Below, piece after piece: positions 1-8,013 of a stretch of 42,712 nt of DNA. The notes under the pieces are model-generated. The model searched no databases and had not been told where the DNA came from. It worked only from the letters and a program-made list of their open reading frames with translations. Within the stretch, counting starts at the first letter, position 1; each line of letters opens with the position of its first letter. The stretch is from CAZBWE01 sp964495465 (GTDB lineage: Bacteria; Planctomycetota; Phycisphaerae; Sedimentisphaerales; Anaerobacaceae): positions 1 to 42,712 of the forward strand of contig CAZBWE010000009.1 of NCBI GenBank assembly GCA_964495465.1. The letters run 5' to 3'. A program made the translations under genes and the position numbers.

Positions 1-53
1 AAGGGTAAAACGGTTTTCAAGACCGTCGCCTTAAACCACTCGGCCACTGCTCC
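1..53 (-). tRNA. tRNA-Ser (UGA anticodon), 3' part outside the window
   Basis: Read on the minus strand from 53, the sequence gives a GGAGCAG acceptor strand, a D arm with GGCCGAGTGGTTTAAGGC, and an anticodon stem-loop ACGGTCTTGAAAACCGT with UGA in the anticodon position. It then enters the variable region, where the window ends. The GGAG start, long D loop and CUUGAAAA loop are typical of tRNA-Ser(UGA). The long variable arm, T arm and acceptor 3' side are not visible. Confidence 0.9.
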
Positions 54-237
54 AAATCATCTCTTAAAAAATCAGTAAGATGCTAATAGAACGAATCCTG
101 CAGATATAACCTTAACTACAAGCCAAATCCAAAAAAAACTCTATACATTCCCCCCTACTTTAAATCCAATCGGCTGATAATTCAAGAAAATTAGATGAAA
201 GCTCTACCGCATCAGCAACATCATGCATAACACTACA

Positions 238-2286
238 TTAGTTCCCGGCTGCCTGCTCACTGAATCGCTTCAAACCTTCCAGAATCGGCAACGGGGCCTT
301 AAATACAGTTCCGTGACGATACCCTTCGGGAAAAGACACGCTGCTGGTGATATCCGTCCAGGTTTTGAAGTCCCGGGTCTTCACCGCTCCGAACCTGTCC
401 TTTCTGTACATATCGAAATAAATGACCCACTCATCACCAAGCCGCAGCACGCTGGGACCCTCGGTAAATCTCTCGGTAAATGGCTCCGAAACATTTGTAA
501 ATGGGCCGAGCGCACTATCACCAAATGCAACACGGAGGTTTCGCAGGGGCCGGGTATTATCCTTGTGAACCAGAATATAACGGTCGTTAAACCTGACAAT
601 AACGCCGTCTATAACACTAAAACCCGGCTCGAAAAGCAGCTTCGTGTCCGTGAAAGTCTCAAAGTCCTTCGTTGTCGTATAATACAAGCGGTGATTATTG
701 TCATGTGCTTCGAGGTAATCCGGATAACGGCCTGGAATTGTCGAGGCCCAGCAAATAATAAAACGCTCATTCTCCTCGTCGTAGAAAAGTTCCGGCGCCC
801 AGACATTATAGGTGTCCGGCTCACTGGCCATTGCCTCGACGAATTTCTGCTGCGACCAGTGAATCAAATCCCTTGAGCAGGCGTATCCAAATCCCTTGTC
901 ATCTCTCCAGCCGGTCGTCCAGACCATATGAAATTTCCCGTCCGGCCCCCGAACAACCGAAGGGTCTCGCATAAACCGGTGCTTTCCCACTTCCGGTTTT
1001 AAGAATGAACAGCCCAGATCCGTCCAGTTATAGCCATCGAAGCTGTAGGCCAGGAGCAGCCCGTCTTCACCATTTTTGCGAAATGAGCTGAATAGATACA
1101 CGGTACCCGCAGAGCTGCCGGTTTTTGCTCGCCCCTGCCGCGGTTCCGGCATTGCTATATCTTCGACTTCGCTGTCAGGCACTATGCCCGATGAGCTATT
1201 AGGTCCTGTTTCAGGATTAAAAGATTCGGCAGCGCCATCGAGCCACTTCTCTTTCCATCGGACGTAGCCCCTGGCAACACTTTCACCCCAACTACCATAC
1301 CACGCGTAATGAATACGTCGCTCAGCTTCGATTTCAGCCATATCATATCGTTTAATTCCGTCACGACCGGCGAATATGGGGCGGTTGGTCCCAATTTCAT
1401 AGAACCTCGCCCAAAGCGGCGGAGCGTTCGGATCTTTAACTATGACCCTGTCGCCGCTAATCCTAACCTGTCGAATACCGGTCAGTTTTGCCGACTCAAA
1501 CCACTGTGCACCGGCTTCGATGGCGCGAATAACATCAGGACCCGGATTATCAATGCTCATAAGTAACCAGAGAATACCGGCGCTTTCGGCACCGCTCAAA
1601 GAGACAAGCTCATATACACGAGCCGGACACGGGCTATAATCCACTTCGTCATGTTGTGCGCACCAGACGGTCAGCTTACCATTGACGCTTATTTGGCATT
1701 TGAGAATACACTGAATGCCCCGGTCAAAAGCCGTCTGTGCCGCCCTGCGTCTGTCTGCATCGATAAATTGGTAGTCGGCTGACGTTGCGACTTCGCGCAC
1801 AAACCACATCAAACGCACCATCGTTCCGTCATTGAATGTGATGTGTCGATGATACCCATCACCCGGCGGATAAGACTGTGGCCAGCCGCCGGTGGGATAT
1901 TGCGCCTCGAAGATATGGTCGAGTCCTTTGAGAAATGCCTGCTTATAGTGGACATCTTGCATTGCGTTAAAGGCCCTGGCCAAAAACCGCATTTCTCCCA
2001 CCGTTGCCCTGTTGTCAAATGTGCCTCTAATCTCATTCGCATCCGCCGTAAATGGCTCGACTGTGGTATCGCCGTTCTTGGGCCAACTGCCTTGCACCGA
2101 TTGCCAGGAAAGGATGTTGTCGGCAATGCGCCGCCCTTCGGCGCTGCGATACCACTCGTCCGACTTCCGCAACAACCTTGGCCAATTAGGCCTCGCCGGA
2201 GCGGAAGACCATAATACTCCGACTAACACAAAAACCGTGATGATTTGAAATCGGCCAAACTCGATTATTTGAATCAGATACCTCAT
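238..2286 (-). CDS. Secreted PL10 pectate lyase fused to a GH43-like beta-propeller
   Basis: A 682-residue two-module enzyme. Residues 11-30 are a hydrophobic export signal. Residues 40-345 are a family 10 polysaccharide lyase (Ca-dependent cleavage of polygalacturonate by beta-elimination): GTFDNRAT near 88-95, QYPTGGWPQSYP at 129-140, HITFNDGTMVRLM at 148-160 and ARFYEIGTNRPIF at 293-305 are hallmark segments. A low-complexity linker (350-395) leads to a second module at about 395-670 with MRDPSVV (439-445), WAPELFYDE and TEGPSV, the repeating pattern of five-bladed GH43/GH32-type propellers. The acidic residues in RDPS and TEGP are the expected positions of a catalytic base and acid, so this half may be an active arabinosidase- or galactosidase-like enzyme; its substrate cannot be read from sequence. 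It is the last gene of the pectin locus, 140 bases after the PL1 gene. Confidence 0.88.
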   Translation of the reverse strand: MRYLIQIIEFGRFQIITVFVLVGVLWSSAPARPNWPRLLRKSDEWYRSAEGRRIADNILSWQSVQGSWPKNGDTTVEPFTADANEIRGTFDNRATVGEMRFLARAFNAMQDVHYKQAFLKGLDHIFEAQYPTGGWPQSYPPGDGYHRHITFNDGTMVRLMWFVREVATSADYQFIDADRRRAAQTAFDRGIQCILKCQISVNGKLTVWCAQHDEVDYSPCPARVYELVSLSGAESAGILWLLMSIDNPGPDVIRAIEAGAQWFESAKLTGIRQVRISGDRVIVKDPNAPPLWARFYEIGTNRPIFAGRDGIKRYDMAEIEAERRIHYAWYGSWGESVARGYVRWKEKWLDGAAESFNPETGPNSSSGIVPDSEVEDIAMPEPRQGRAKTGSSAGTVYLFSSFRKNGEDGLLLAYSFDGYNWTDLGCSFLKPEVGKHRFMRDPSVVRGPDGKFHMVWTTGWRDDKGFGYACSRDLIHWSQQKFVEAMASEPDTYNVWAPELFYDEENERFIICWASTIPGRYPDYLEAHDNNHRLYYTTTKDFETFTDTKLLFEPGFSVIDGVIVRFNDRYILVHKDNTRPLRNLRVAFGDSALGPFTNVSEPFTERFTEGPSVLRLGDEWVIYFDMYRKDRFGAVKTRDFKTWTDITSSVSFPEGYRHGTVFKAPLPILEGLKRFSEQAAGN

Positions 2287-2426
2287 ACACGCAAAACCTT
2301 ATTGCAAAAAGCCGCAGTTAATAAGCAACTCATTTTTATCCGCCGAAAAAACTAAGAAACCAAATCCAAAAATGGCGACAACAGTATTATCTCATGATTT
2401 TGATGATTGTCTTTGCCAAACGACCA

Positions 2427-3953
2427 TTACCTGTTTTTCATCCCCGCCTTCAGTGTTTCATTCAGCGTATTACGGTTATTTTCTGGCTTGTGATAGTCCA
2501 CAAACTGTGTCGGGTCAGTGCCATTAAGCCATTCCTCAACATTTGTATAACCGTCTGCATCAGCATCTTTTGGGCCGTCAGATATATCATCCGGATTAAG
2601 CCCGAATTTTTCCTCCCACACATCCGGCATCCCGTCATTGTCGCTGTCAACAGGCGCGGGCAGGGATTTATATTCTGGCCAGTCGCCGACATCGCTCGGT
2701 GTGTCAATTATTCCGTTGCCGAAAGTCGGTTTGCCGGTGCGAACGGATTCGACGATGCGGGTATCCACCGAATCGCGCTTCGGAAAAGCAGCCCCTGCAT
2801 AAGCCAGCACAAGCTCACAGGCCTGCTCGGCAGACTGCTGTATGATTGGCACAGCGGAAGCAGGTTCAATCGCACGAACCTTCTCGATGAGGGCTTTTAG
2901 CTGGTCATGTGTCTGCGCGTATTCCTTTTCGAACTGCACGCCGCCATCCCAGTTATCAGCAGTAACTCTGGAATTTCCAACCACAAAATTGTCCGCCACA
3001 TACCATTTGCCGTTGCGCTGCGCCTCGCTCATCATATCAAGGTGCTGAGGCATACAGATACGATAACGAATTGCGCCTTCATTCACAGCTGGACCCGGCT
3101 TGAAGTAATTGGCTACGATGTTGACCATAGAGCTGGCATCACCGCCGTCAATTGTGCGGTGCCGCCAGTTAAAAAGGACATTATTGCGGAAGTCAAAGTG
3201 GTCGCCATAGCCGATGCTCGGATTGCGGCCCGTGTTGCACGCGAAGAGGTTATGGTGAAACGAGCAGTTTTTCCCGCCCCACGTTGCACCGAAGGCGTGG
3301 TTGTTCAGATTGAGCGCTTCGCTGGAAATGCACCACTGAATGGTCAGGCTTTCGACCGGTAGCTTTTTGATTTTGCCGTCGGGCATCGTCTGCGTATAGC
3401 GGTAGAGAGAGAGGTTCTCATCAAGCCCCCAGCTTGCCGAGCAATGGTCCACTATGATATTGCGCAGCGGCCTTCCACCCAGAGCATCGTCCCGGTCTTT
3501 GATATTACCCCGCCTGAAACGCAGATATCGCAGCACAACATCATGCGTATTGATTTCAGTGGTCTGGCCGCGAATGCAGATACCGTCGCCCGGCGCCGTC
3601 TGGCCGGCAATAGTAATGAATGGATTTGGAATCGAAAGCGGCTCCTTTAGTGTGATGATGCCGGATATACGAAAAACTACAATGCGAGGCCCGTCGGCTT
3701 CGACCGCGGCGCGCAGACTGCCGGGGCCGCTATCGTTTAGATTGATTACCTCAATGACCTTTCCGCCGCGCCCGCCCGGCGTAAAAGCCCCTGCGCCCTC
3801 GGCGCCGGGAAAGGCGGGGACATTCAAAGATATACACTCAGGCCGTATCGAAACCGAAGATTTTGCCGCAGCAGCGGCGTTATCGGCTTTCAGGTCGCTG
3901 TGCACGGCAAAAATCGCAAGAAATACAATAATGAAAGTACAATTTCTTAGCAT
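2427..3953 (-). CDS. Secreted pectate lyase (PL1-like) with Ca-binding C-terminal repeats
   Basis: A 508-residue protein with a signal peptide (residues 1-23, cleavage near LKA). The mature part starts with FPGAEGAGAFTPGGRGG (48-64), the standard opening of bacterial PL1-type pectate lyases, followed by the right-handed beta-helix. NIIVDHCSASWGLDEN (165-180), the WCISSEAL segment (207-214) and RNPSIGYGDHFDFRNN (243-258) are conserved family positions. The family cleaves homogalacturonan by Ca-dependent beta-elimination. Residues 435-485 hold two thrombospondin-type-3-like calcium motifs, DSDNDGMPDVWEEKFG and DADADGYTNVEEW, common at the C-termini of secreted planctomycete enzymes. The start is supported by an AGGTAGGGG ribosome site before ATG and by the signal peptide. 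It has its own promoter candidate at 4059-4087. Confidence 0.9.
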   Translation of the reverse strand: MLRNCTFIIVFLAIFAVHSDLKADNAAAAAKSSVSIRPECISLNVPAFPGAEGAGAFTPGGRGGKVIEVINLNDSGPGSLRAAVEADGPRIVVFRISGIITLKEPLSIPNPFITIAGQTAPGDGICIRGQTTEINTHDVVLRYLRFRRGNIKDRDDALGGRPLRNIIVDHCSASWGLDENLSLYRYTQTMPDGKIKKLPVESLTIQWCISSEALNLNNHAFGATWGGKNCSFHHNLFACNTGRNPSIGYGDHFDFRNNVLFNWRHRTIDGGDASSMVNIVANYFKPGPAVNEGAIRYRICMPQHLDMMSEAQRNGKWYVADNFVVGNSRVTADNWDGGVQFEKEYAQTHDQLKALIEKVRAIEPASAVPIIQQSAEQACELVLAYAGAAFPKRDSVDTRIVESVRTGKPTFGNGIIDTPSDVGDWPEYKSLPAPVDSDNDGMPDVWEEKFGLNPDDISDGPKDADADGYTNVEEWLNGTDPTQFVDYHKPENNRNTLNETLKAGMKNR

Positions 3954-4058
3954 TTTTGATTACCCCTACCTAAGGCAATCTTCCTTCGAGCACATACCAG
4001 CATTTACGCCGGCTGGCAGCCATTTTTTTATTGCATAACCCACCCTGATTACCTCTCT

Positions 4059-4087
4059 ACGATAACAATTTTACTCGCTATTATCAA
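4059..4087 (-). promoter_or_regulatory. Sigma70-type promoter for the PL1/PL10 pair
   Basis: On the minus strand TTGATA (4087-4082), a 17-base spacer and TATCGT (4064-4059) stand about 105 bases before the PL1 start codon. Position and spacing fit. It would let the two lyase genes be transcribed apart from the rest of the locus, from which the insertion relic separates them. The rest of 4088-4213 shows nothing recognisable. Confidence 0.5.
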
Positions 4088-4213
4088 GAGCAATATGCTG
4101 ACCTGCCCGCCGTCTAACAACGATACCTCCTCTGACAAAAACGAAATCCGGCAAATTAAAGCCGGACCCGCTCACATTATAACAGCACTATTTGCTTTGT
4201 TGAAATGTCCTGA

Positions 4214-4314
4214 TGTCATTCTGAGTCCAGCAGGAGTAGTGCCGGACGAAGAATCCGTCTATTTTCGAGTGATAAAGAGATTCTTCACTTCGCTTTGCTC
4301 CGTCCAGAATGACA
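4214..4314. repeat. Imperfect inverted repeat (TCATTCTGAG / CAGAATGACA type)
   Basis: The outer arms are TGTCATTCTGAG (4214-4225) and CAGAATGACA (4305-4314). The inner arms are GGACGAAGAATC (from 4243) and GATTCTTCACTTCGCTTTGC (4279-4298). The layout is that of a small folded intergenic element. It directly adjoins the truncated 3' end of the transposase relic. Confidence 0.65.
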
Positions 4315-4344
4315 ATTATCGCACATTTTCAACAGAGCTGTACT

Positions 4345-4821
4345 TTCCAAAAAGTAAAGCAACGCCTTGACCTTATCCCATCGGTCCCGATTATTAACAA
4401 TATTCTGAAGTTTAATCCTTTTGCCGTACTTACGAGGTCGTCCACGCTTGCGTCCCTTAACCTGTTTAAGCAGGGCACGCAACGCTGCATCTTTTCGCAA
4501 TCTGGTAATAACCACAACTCCCATTTTAATAACAGACTTGAGAAAGCTGGCTCTGGTAAAGCCGCCGTCAGTAACTATCCAAAGCTCCCTTCCGAGGTTT
4601 TTACAGCAGTTATAAGCCCATTTAGCCAATTCCACCGCCTGCTCAGTTTTACTCTTAAAGGACACGCCGATGGCTTTGACGTCTTTAGCTTTAACGTACA
4701 TCCTTGCCAGCAAAGGCAAACCGATAGTTCCGAAGTTTTTATACCTCGCAATAGCCGACAGCGTTACCCACACATGGCCATAGATGAACTTCCTCCCGTC
4801 TGGCGTATTGGCTTTCCTTTC
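4345..4821 (-). pseudogene. Remnant of a DDE transposase (IS701/IS4-like)
   Basis: In one frame, read from 4821 downwards, the sequence gives DGRKFIYGHVWVTLSAIARY, then LPLLARMYVKAKDVK and the RELWIVTDGGFTRASFLK segment with the second catalytic Asp (WIVTDGGF). A basic GRKRGRPRKYGKRI stretch and W(D)KVKALLYF follow. This is the middle of a DDE transposase. The N-terminal part with the first Asp is absent, because an in-frame stop lies at 4822-4824 and no homologous sequence continues upstream. The C-terminal end runs into the inverted repeat at 4214-4314. No terminal inverted repeats or target duplication were found. It is a dead fragment lying between the GH43 and PL1 genes. Confidence 0.75.
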
Positions 4822-4969
4822 CTAATGTTTCTTTTGCCGAGAAAAATATCGCAAGGGTGAGCCATTTTTATTTACACTATCAGTTGTTAAAGAGCTAAAC
4901 CAATGTCAATTTTGTTGGAAAGCACAGAATTAATGTAACATAATAAAAGAGACAACAAACACCGCAGGT

Positions 4970-6604
4970 CTATTCAAATCTGAACCAGTCGAAGTCTGCG
5001 AAACCTCGTTTTTGGCCGACGTGCCCGCCCAGCGTGAACAATCCCACCTTGGCACCGATCCATTTTCCTTCTCGCGCGGTAAACGGCTCACCCGTCGCCG
5101 TGAATTGGTTTCCATCGCTGCTGTAACTGAATTCACACACGGCTCCGCGGCTTACTTTGACTCTAAACAACAGCAAATCGCCTGTATAATCTACCCCGCC
5201 TTCTTCAATCTCTTTGCCGTTTGTGCTCGCATTTTTACAAGATACCTTAACAAGGCGGTAACCGGAGGACGTCCTTTCAACCGCCAGGTATGAATAGTCC
5301 ATCCCCATAACAATCAGTCCCGCCTTTTCACCCAAAGCAATCTCATCGAATTGGAGCTTCGTTGTTACGGTAAACTCGGGCGCCGGCAGCTTTTGCAGAA
5401 GCAGATTCGGGACCGGCCACATATTGATAGCACTATCAGGAATCGGAACTGAGAATAATCTCAGCCAGCCGGGCCGCTCAACCAGCGACATCCATCCATC
5501 CTGCTGGTTTGCCTGCCACTGCCACTGCAGCCCAAGTTTGTTCGTATCGAACTCATCGTTTGTCTGCGGGACCGCTACGGGATATTTTGCGCCCACATTC
5601 GGCTTTTTGCAGACAAGCACCGGTTCGCCTGTGCCGTCACCATCTTTGTCTTCTCCAATCACCGGCCAGTCATCGACCCACTCAACCGGCTGAAGATGAA
5701 TAACCCGGCCGTAAGCATCGCAATCCTGAAAGTGAACGAACCAGGATTCGCCGGATTCAAGCTCCACCCAGCCGCCTTGGTGCGGGCCGTTTATCTCGGT
5801 TTCGCCCCGGTGCAGGACAATTTTATCTTCGTAAGGCCCGAAGATATTCTTCGAGCGAAGGACCGTCTGCCAACCGTCATGCACCCCGCCGGCGGGAGCA
5901 AATATATAATAGTAGCCGTTGCGTTTATACAGCTTTGGGCCTTCAATTGTCGGATGTTCAGCGTGGCCGTCAAAGACCACCCTGCCTTCGTCGAGAATCC
6001 TTGTGCCGTCAGGGCTCATCCGGGCTATAGTTAGAACGCTGTTGAACCCCGCACGACTCTTCGCCCAGGCGTGCACGAGATACGCATTTCCATCATCATC
6101 CCAGAATGGGCAGGGGTCGATTCTGCCTTTTGCTTCTTTGACGCACACCAGCGGCTCCCAGGGCCCAGCCGGATTTTTTGTCTTTGACATAAAGATACCC
6201 AGGTCCGGGTCGCCATAGTAAACATAAAATTCATCATTATGCAGGCGAATGCTCAGCGCCCAGACGCCGTTGCCATGCTGGGGCGAATCGAATTGCTCAA
6301 AGGGAAGCTTTTGGCACACGTGTCCGATGAGCGTCCAGTTAACAAGGTCCTTCGAGCCAAGCACAGGCAATGCCGGCGCACAGTTGAAACTCGACGAGAC
6401 CATATAGAAATCATCTCCTGCACGCACCACATCCGGGTCAGAGTAATCTGCAAAAATGACAGGATTTTTATACGTGCCGTCTCCGTTATCAGGCACCCAT
6501 ACAAGGTTACTGCTCACGCAAGGACTGATTGAGCACGACAGATTCTGCAAGATAGCAAATAACACCACCAACACAATCAACATGGTCGATTTCGTCTTTT
6601 TCAT
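4970..6604 (-). CDS. Lipoprotein GH43 glycosidase with C-terminal lectin-like domain (xylosidase/arabinofuranosidase type)
   Basis: 544 residues. The N-terminus is a lipoprotein signal with Cys24 in a LSC box, so the enzyme is probably membrane-anchored. Residues 45-330 are a GH43 five-bladed propeller with the full triad visible: base Asp56 in DYSDPDVV, Asp163 in GRIDPCPF, and general acid Glu221 in TIEGPKLY. Residues 346-544 (from TNDEFDTNKLGLQWQWQAN) are the beta-sandwich domain that accompanies GH43 beta-xylosidases and arabinofuranosidases (GH43_C2 type), ending in FADFDWFRF. In this locus removal of arabinose (or xylose) side chains from pectin is the likely role; exact specificity is inference. 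It follows the GH28 gene after 112 bases. Downstream lies the transposase relic. Confidence 0.9.
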   Translation of the reverse strand: MKKTKSTMLIVLVVLFAILQNLSCSISPCVSSNLVWVPDNGDGTYKNPVIFADYSDPDVVRAGDDFYMVSSSFNCAPALPVLGSKDLVNWTLIGHVCQKLPFEQFDSPQHGNGVWALSIRLHNDEFYVYYGDPDLGIFMSKTKNPAGPWEPLVCVKEAKGRIDPCPFWDDDGNAYLVHAWAKSRAGFNSVLTIARMSPDGTRILDEGRVVFDGHAEHPTIEGPKLYKRNGYYYIFAPAGGVHDGWQTVLRSKNIFGPYEDKIVLHRGETEINGPHQGGWVELESGESWFVHFQDCDAYGRVIHLQPVEWVDDWPVIGEDKDGDGTGEPVLVCKKPNVGAKYPVAVPQTNDEFDTNKLGLQWQWQANQQDGWMSLVERPGWLRLFSVPIPDSAINMWPVPNLLLQKLPAPEFTVTTKLQFDEIALGEKAGLIVMGMDYSYLAVERTSSGYRLVKVSCKNASTNGKEIEEGGVDYTGDLLLFRVKVSRGAVCEFSYSSDGNQFTATGEPFTAREGKWIGAKVGLFTLGGHVGQKRGFADFDWFRFE

Positions 6605-6657
6605 TTTGTTTGCCCTGATATTCTTTATGCTTTCACTGCAAACTGCATTTTACCATT

Positions 6658-6686
6658 AAAAAAACCTTCGGCATAGCTATTATACC
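6658..6686 (-). terminator. Possible intrinsic terminator after the GH28 gene
   Basis: On the minus strand GGTAT-AATAGCT-ATGCC (6686-6670) forms a short stem with one G-T pair. GAAGG and seven T (6664-6658) follow. The stem is weak, so it may only attenuate transcription into the GH43 gene. Confidence 0.35.
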
Positions 6687-6716
6687 GTCCCGCTTCGCAG
6701 CGAGGCGAGCCGGCTG

Positions 6717-8003
6717 CTATTGGGCATTTTTGCGTATGATTGGCTCGCCCTGTTCGACCTCAATATCCAGGCCGGAGAGGTCCACATCTTTTATATTCTC
6801 TAAAACAAAACCCTTTTTCGCCTTGACCTTACAGTTCTCGAAGACCACGTTTTCTATTGGACTGTCTTTGAGCCCGTGCATATCACCGACAGAACCAGCC
6901 GTGCCCGAGACGTTTATTATCCTGACGTTGCGAACTACCGGCAGCGGGTCCGACGGCGGCTTGACAGGCGGCCTCATCCGCCAAGCCATATTAAACTCGA
7001 ACGCCTTGCGGACATCTTTCAACACGATATCACGGTAGGTAATATTTTCGACCACACCGCCCCGGCTCGGCTGCGATTTGAATCGAATGGGAGCCCAATT
7101 GTCCGCTTCCATAATACAATCGCGAATTTCAACGTTGCGAATACCGCCGGACATTTCGCTGCCCATAGACACCCCGCCGTGACCATATCGGAAGCGGCAT
7201 TTTTCCACGATGATATCCTCGGCCGGGCGATTGACGCGGCGACCATCTTCGTCCTTGCCGGACTTGATGGCGATACAGTCGTCATTCACATCGATATCAC
7301 AGCCCGTGATACGCACATTTCGGCTCGAATCCACATCTATGCCGTCGGAGCTGATGATGTTGTGCGCCGCACGAATCGTCAGGTTTTCCACCAGCACATC
7401 CTTCGAATATAAAATAAACAATCCCCAGCACGCCTGGTTCTTCAATGACAGCCCCGAAACCCTCACATTTTTGCAGGTCTGGATAGCAATTAAACGAGGC
7501 CGGCCTATGCTTAGTTCGCGGCTATCCCTGGGGTAACGCTCCATCCACTCGTCCCCGGAGCCGTCAATCACACCTTCACCGGTTAGGTTCACGTTGCTCA
7601 TATCGAAGAAATTCAACAGGGCCGCCGTCCAGACCTTTTCCTCGCCCTCCCAGCGGGTATCGACCTGTGGATAGTCGTCCGGATCGACTGTGCCTTTAAG
7701 TACGCCGCCCTTTTCAACGTGCAGGTTAACCCCCTGCCTGAAAAAAACCGAGCCGGTCAGAAAAATTCCTTCGGGAACAATCAGCACGCCGCCCCCATCG
7801 GATTCACATTTATCGATAGCCGACTGGATGGCCTTTGTGTTTAAAGTTTTGCCATCTCCGACAGCCCCAAAGTCGGTAATAACGTAACGTTTCTCCGTTT
7901 TACCGACCGTTTCCGCCTGCCCTGCCGACCACAACCGCTCACAACCCACAATCACAAGAGCCATAATTGCAACGCTCAAAAGAAAAAACTTTTTTGCATT
8001 CAT
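6717..8003 (-). CDS. Lipoprotein GH28 polygalacturonase-type glycoside hydrolase
   Basis: 428 residues from the ATG at 8003. This start is chosen because AGGAGT lies seven bases upstream and the N-terminus then reads as a lipoprotein signal with VIVGC at 17-21; a longer reading to 8039 would overlap the preceding gene. VITDFGAVGDGKTLNTKAIQ (41-60) is the usual opening of GH28 proteins. The catalytic segments are SSDGIDVDSS (218-227), NDDCIAIKSG with Asp241/Asp242 (240-249), GHGGVSMGSE (274-283) and RFKS (307-310, the RIK position). The family hydrolyses alpha-galacturonosyl links in homogalacturonan or rhamnogalacturonan; which one is not decidable here. The preceding GH35 gene ends 10 bases upstream with its stop inside this ribosome site, which indicates translational coupling. 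Confidence 0.92.
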   Translation of the reverse strand: MNAKKFFLLSVAIMALVIVGCERLWSAGQAETVGKTEKRYVITDFGAVGDGKTLNTKAIQSAIDKCESDGGGVLIVPEGIFLTGSVFFRQGVNLHVEKGGVLKGTVDPDDYPQVDTRWEGEEKVWTAALLNFFDMSNVNLTGEGVIDGSGDEWMERYPRDSRELSIGRPRLIAIQTCKNVRVSGLSLKNQACWGLFILYSKDVLVENLTIRAAHNIISSDGIDVDSSRNVRITGCDIDVNDDCIAIKSGKDEDGRRVNRPAEDIIVEKCRFRYGHGGVSMGSEMSGGIRNVEIRDCIMEADNWAPIRFKSQPSRGGVVENITYRDIVLKDVRKAFEFNMAWRMRPPVKPPSDPLPVVRNVRIINVSGTAGSVGDMHGLKDSPIENVVFENCKVKAKKGFVLENIKDVDLSGLDIEVEQGEPIIRKNAQ

Positions 8004-8013
8004 AGTCATACTC

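Noticed and set aside
223..876. Open frame on the plus strand opposite the PL10 fusion gene
   Set aside because: It mirrors the coding strand, has no recognisable domain, and the minus-strand frame is clearly a PL10/GH43-like protein. The same applies to the other antisense frames across the GH genes.
4095..4370. Plus-strand open frame of 91 residues
   Set aside because: It runs through the inverted repeat and the transposase relic, has no domain and no ribosome site.
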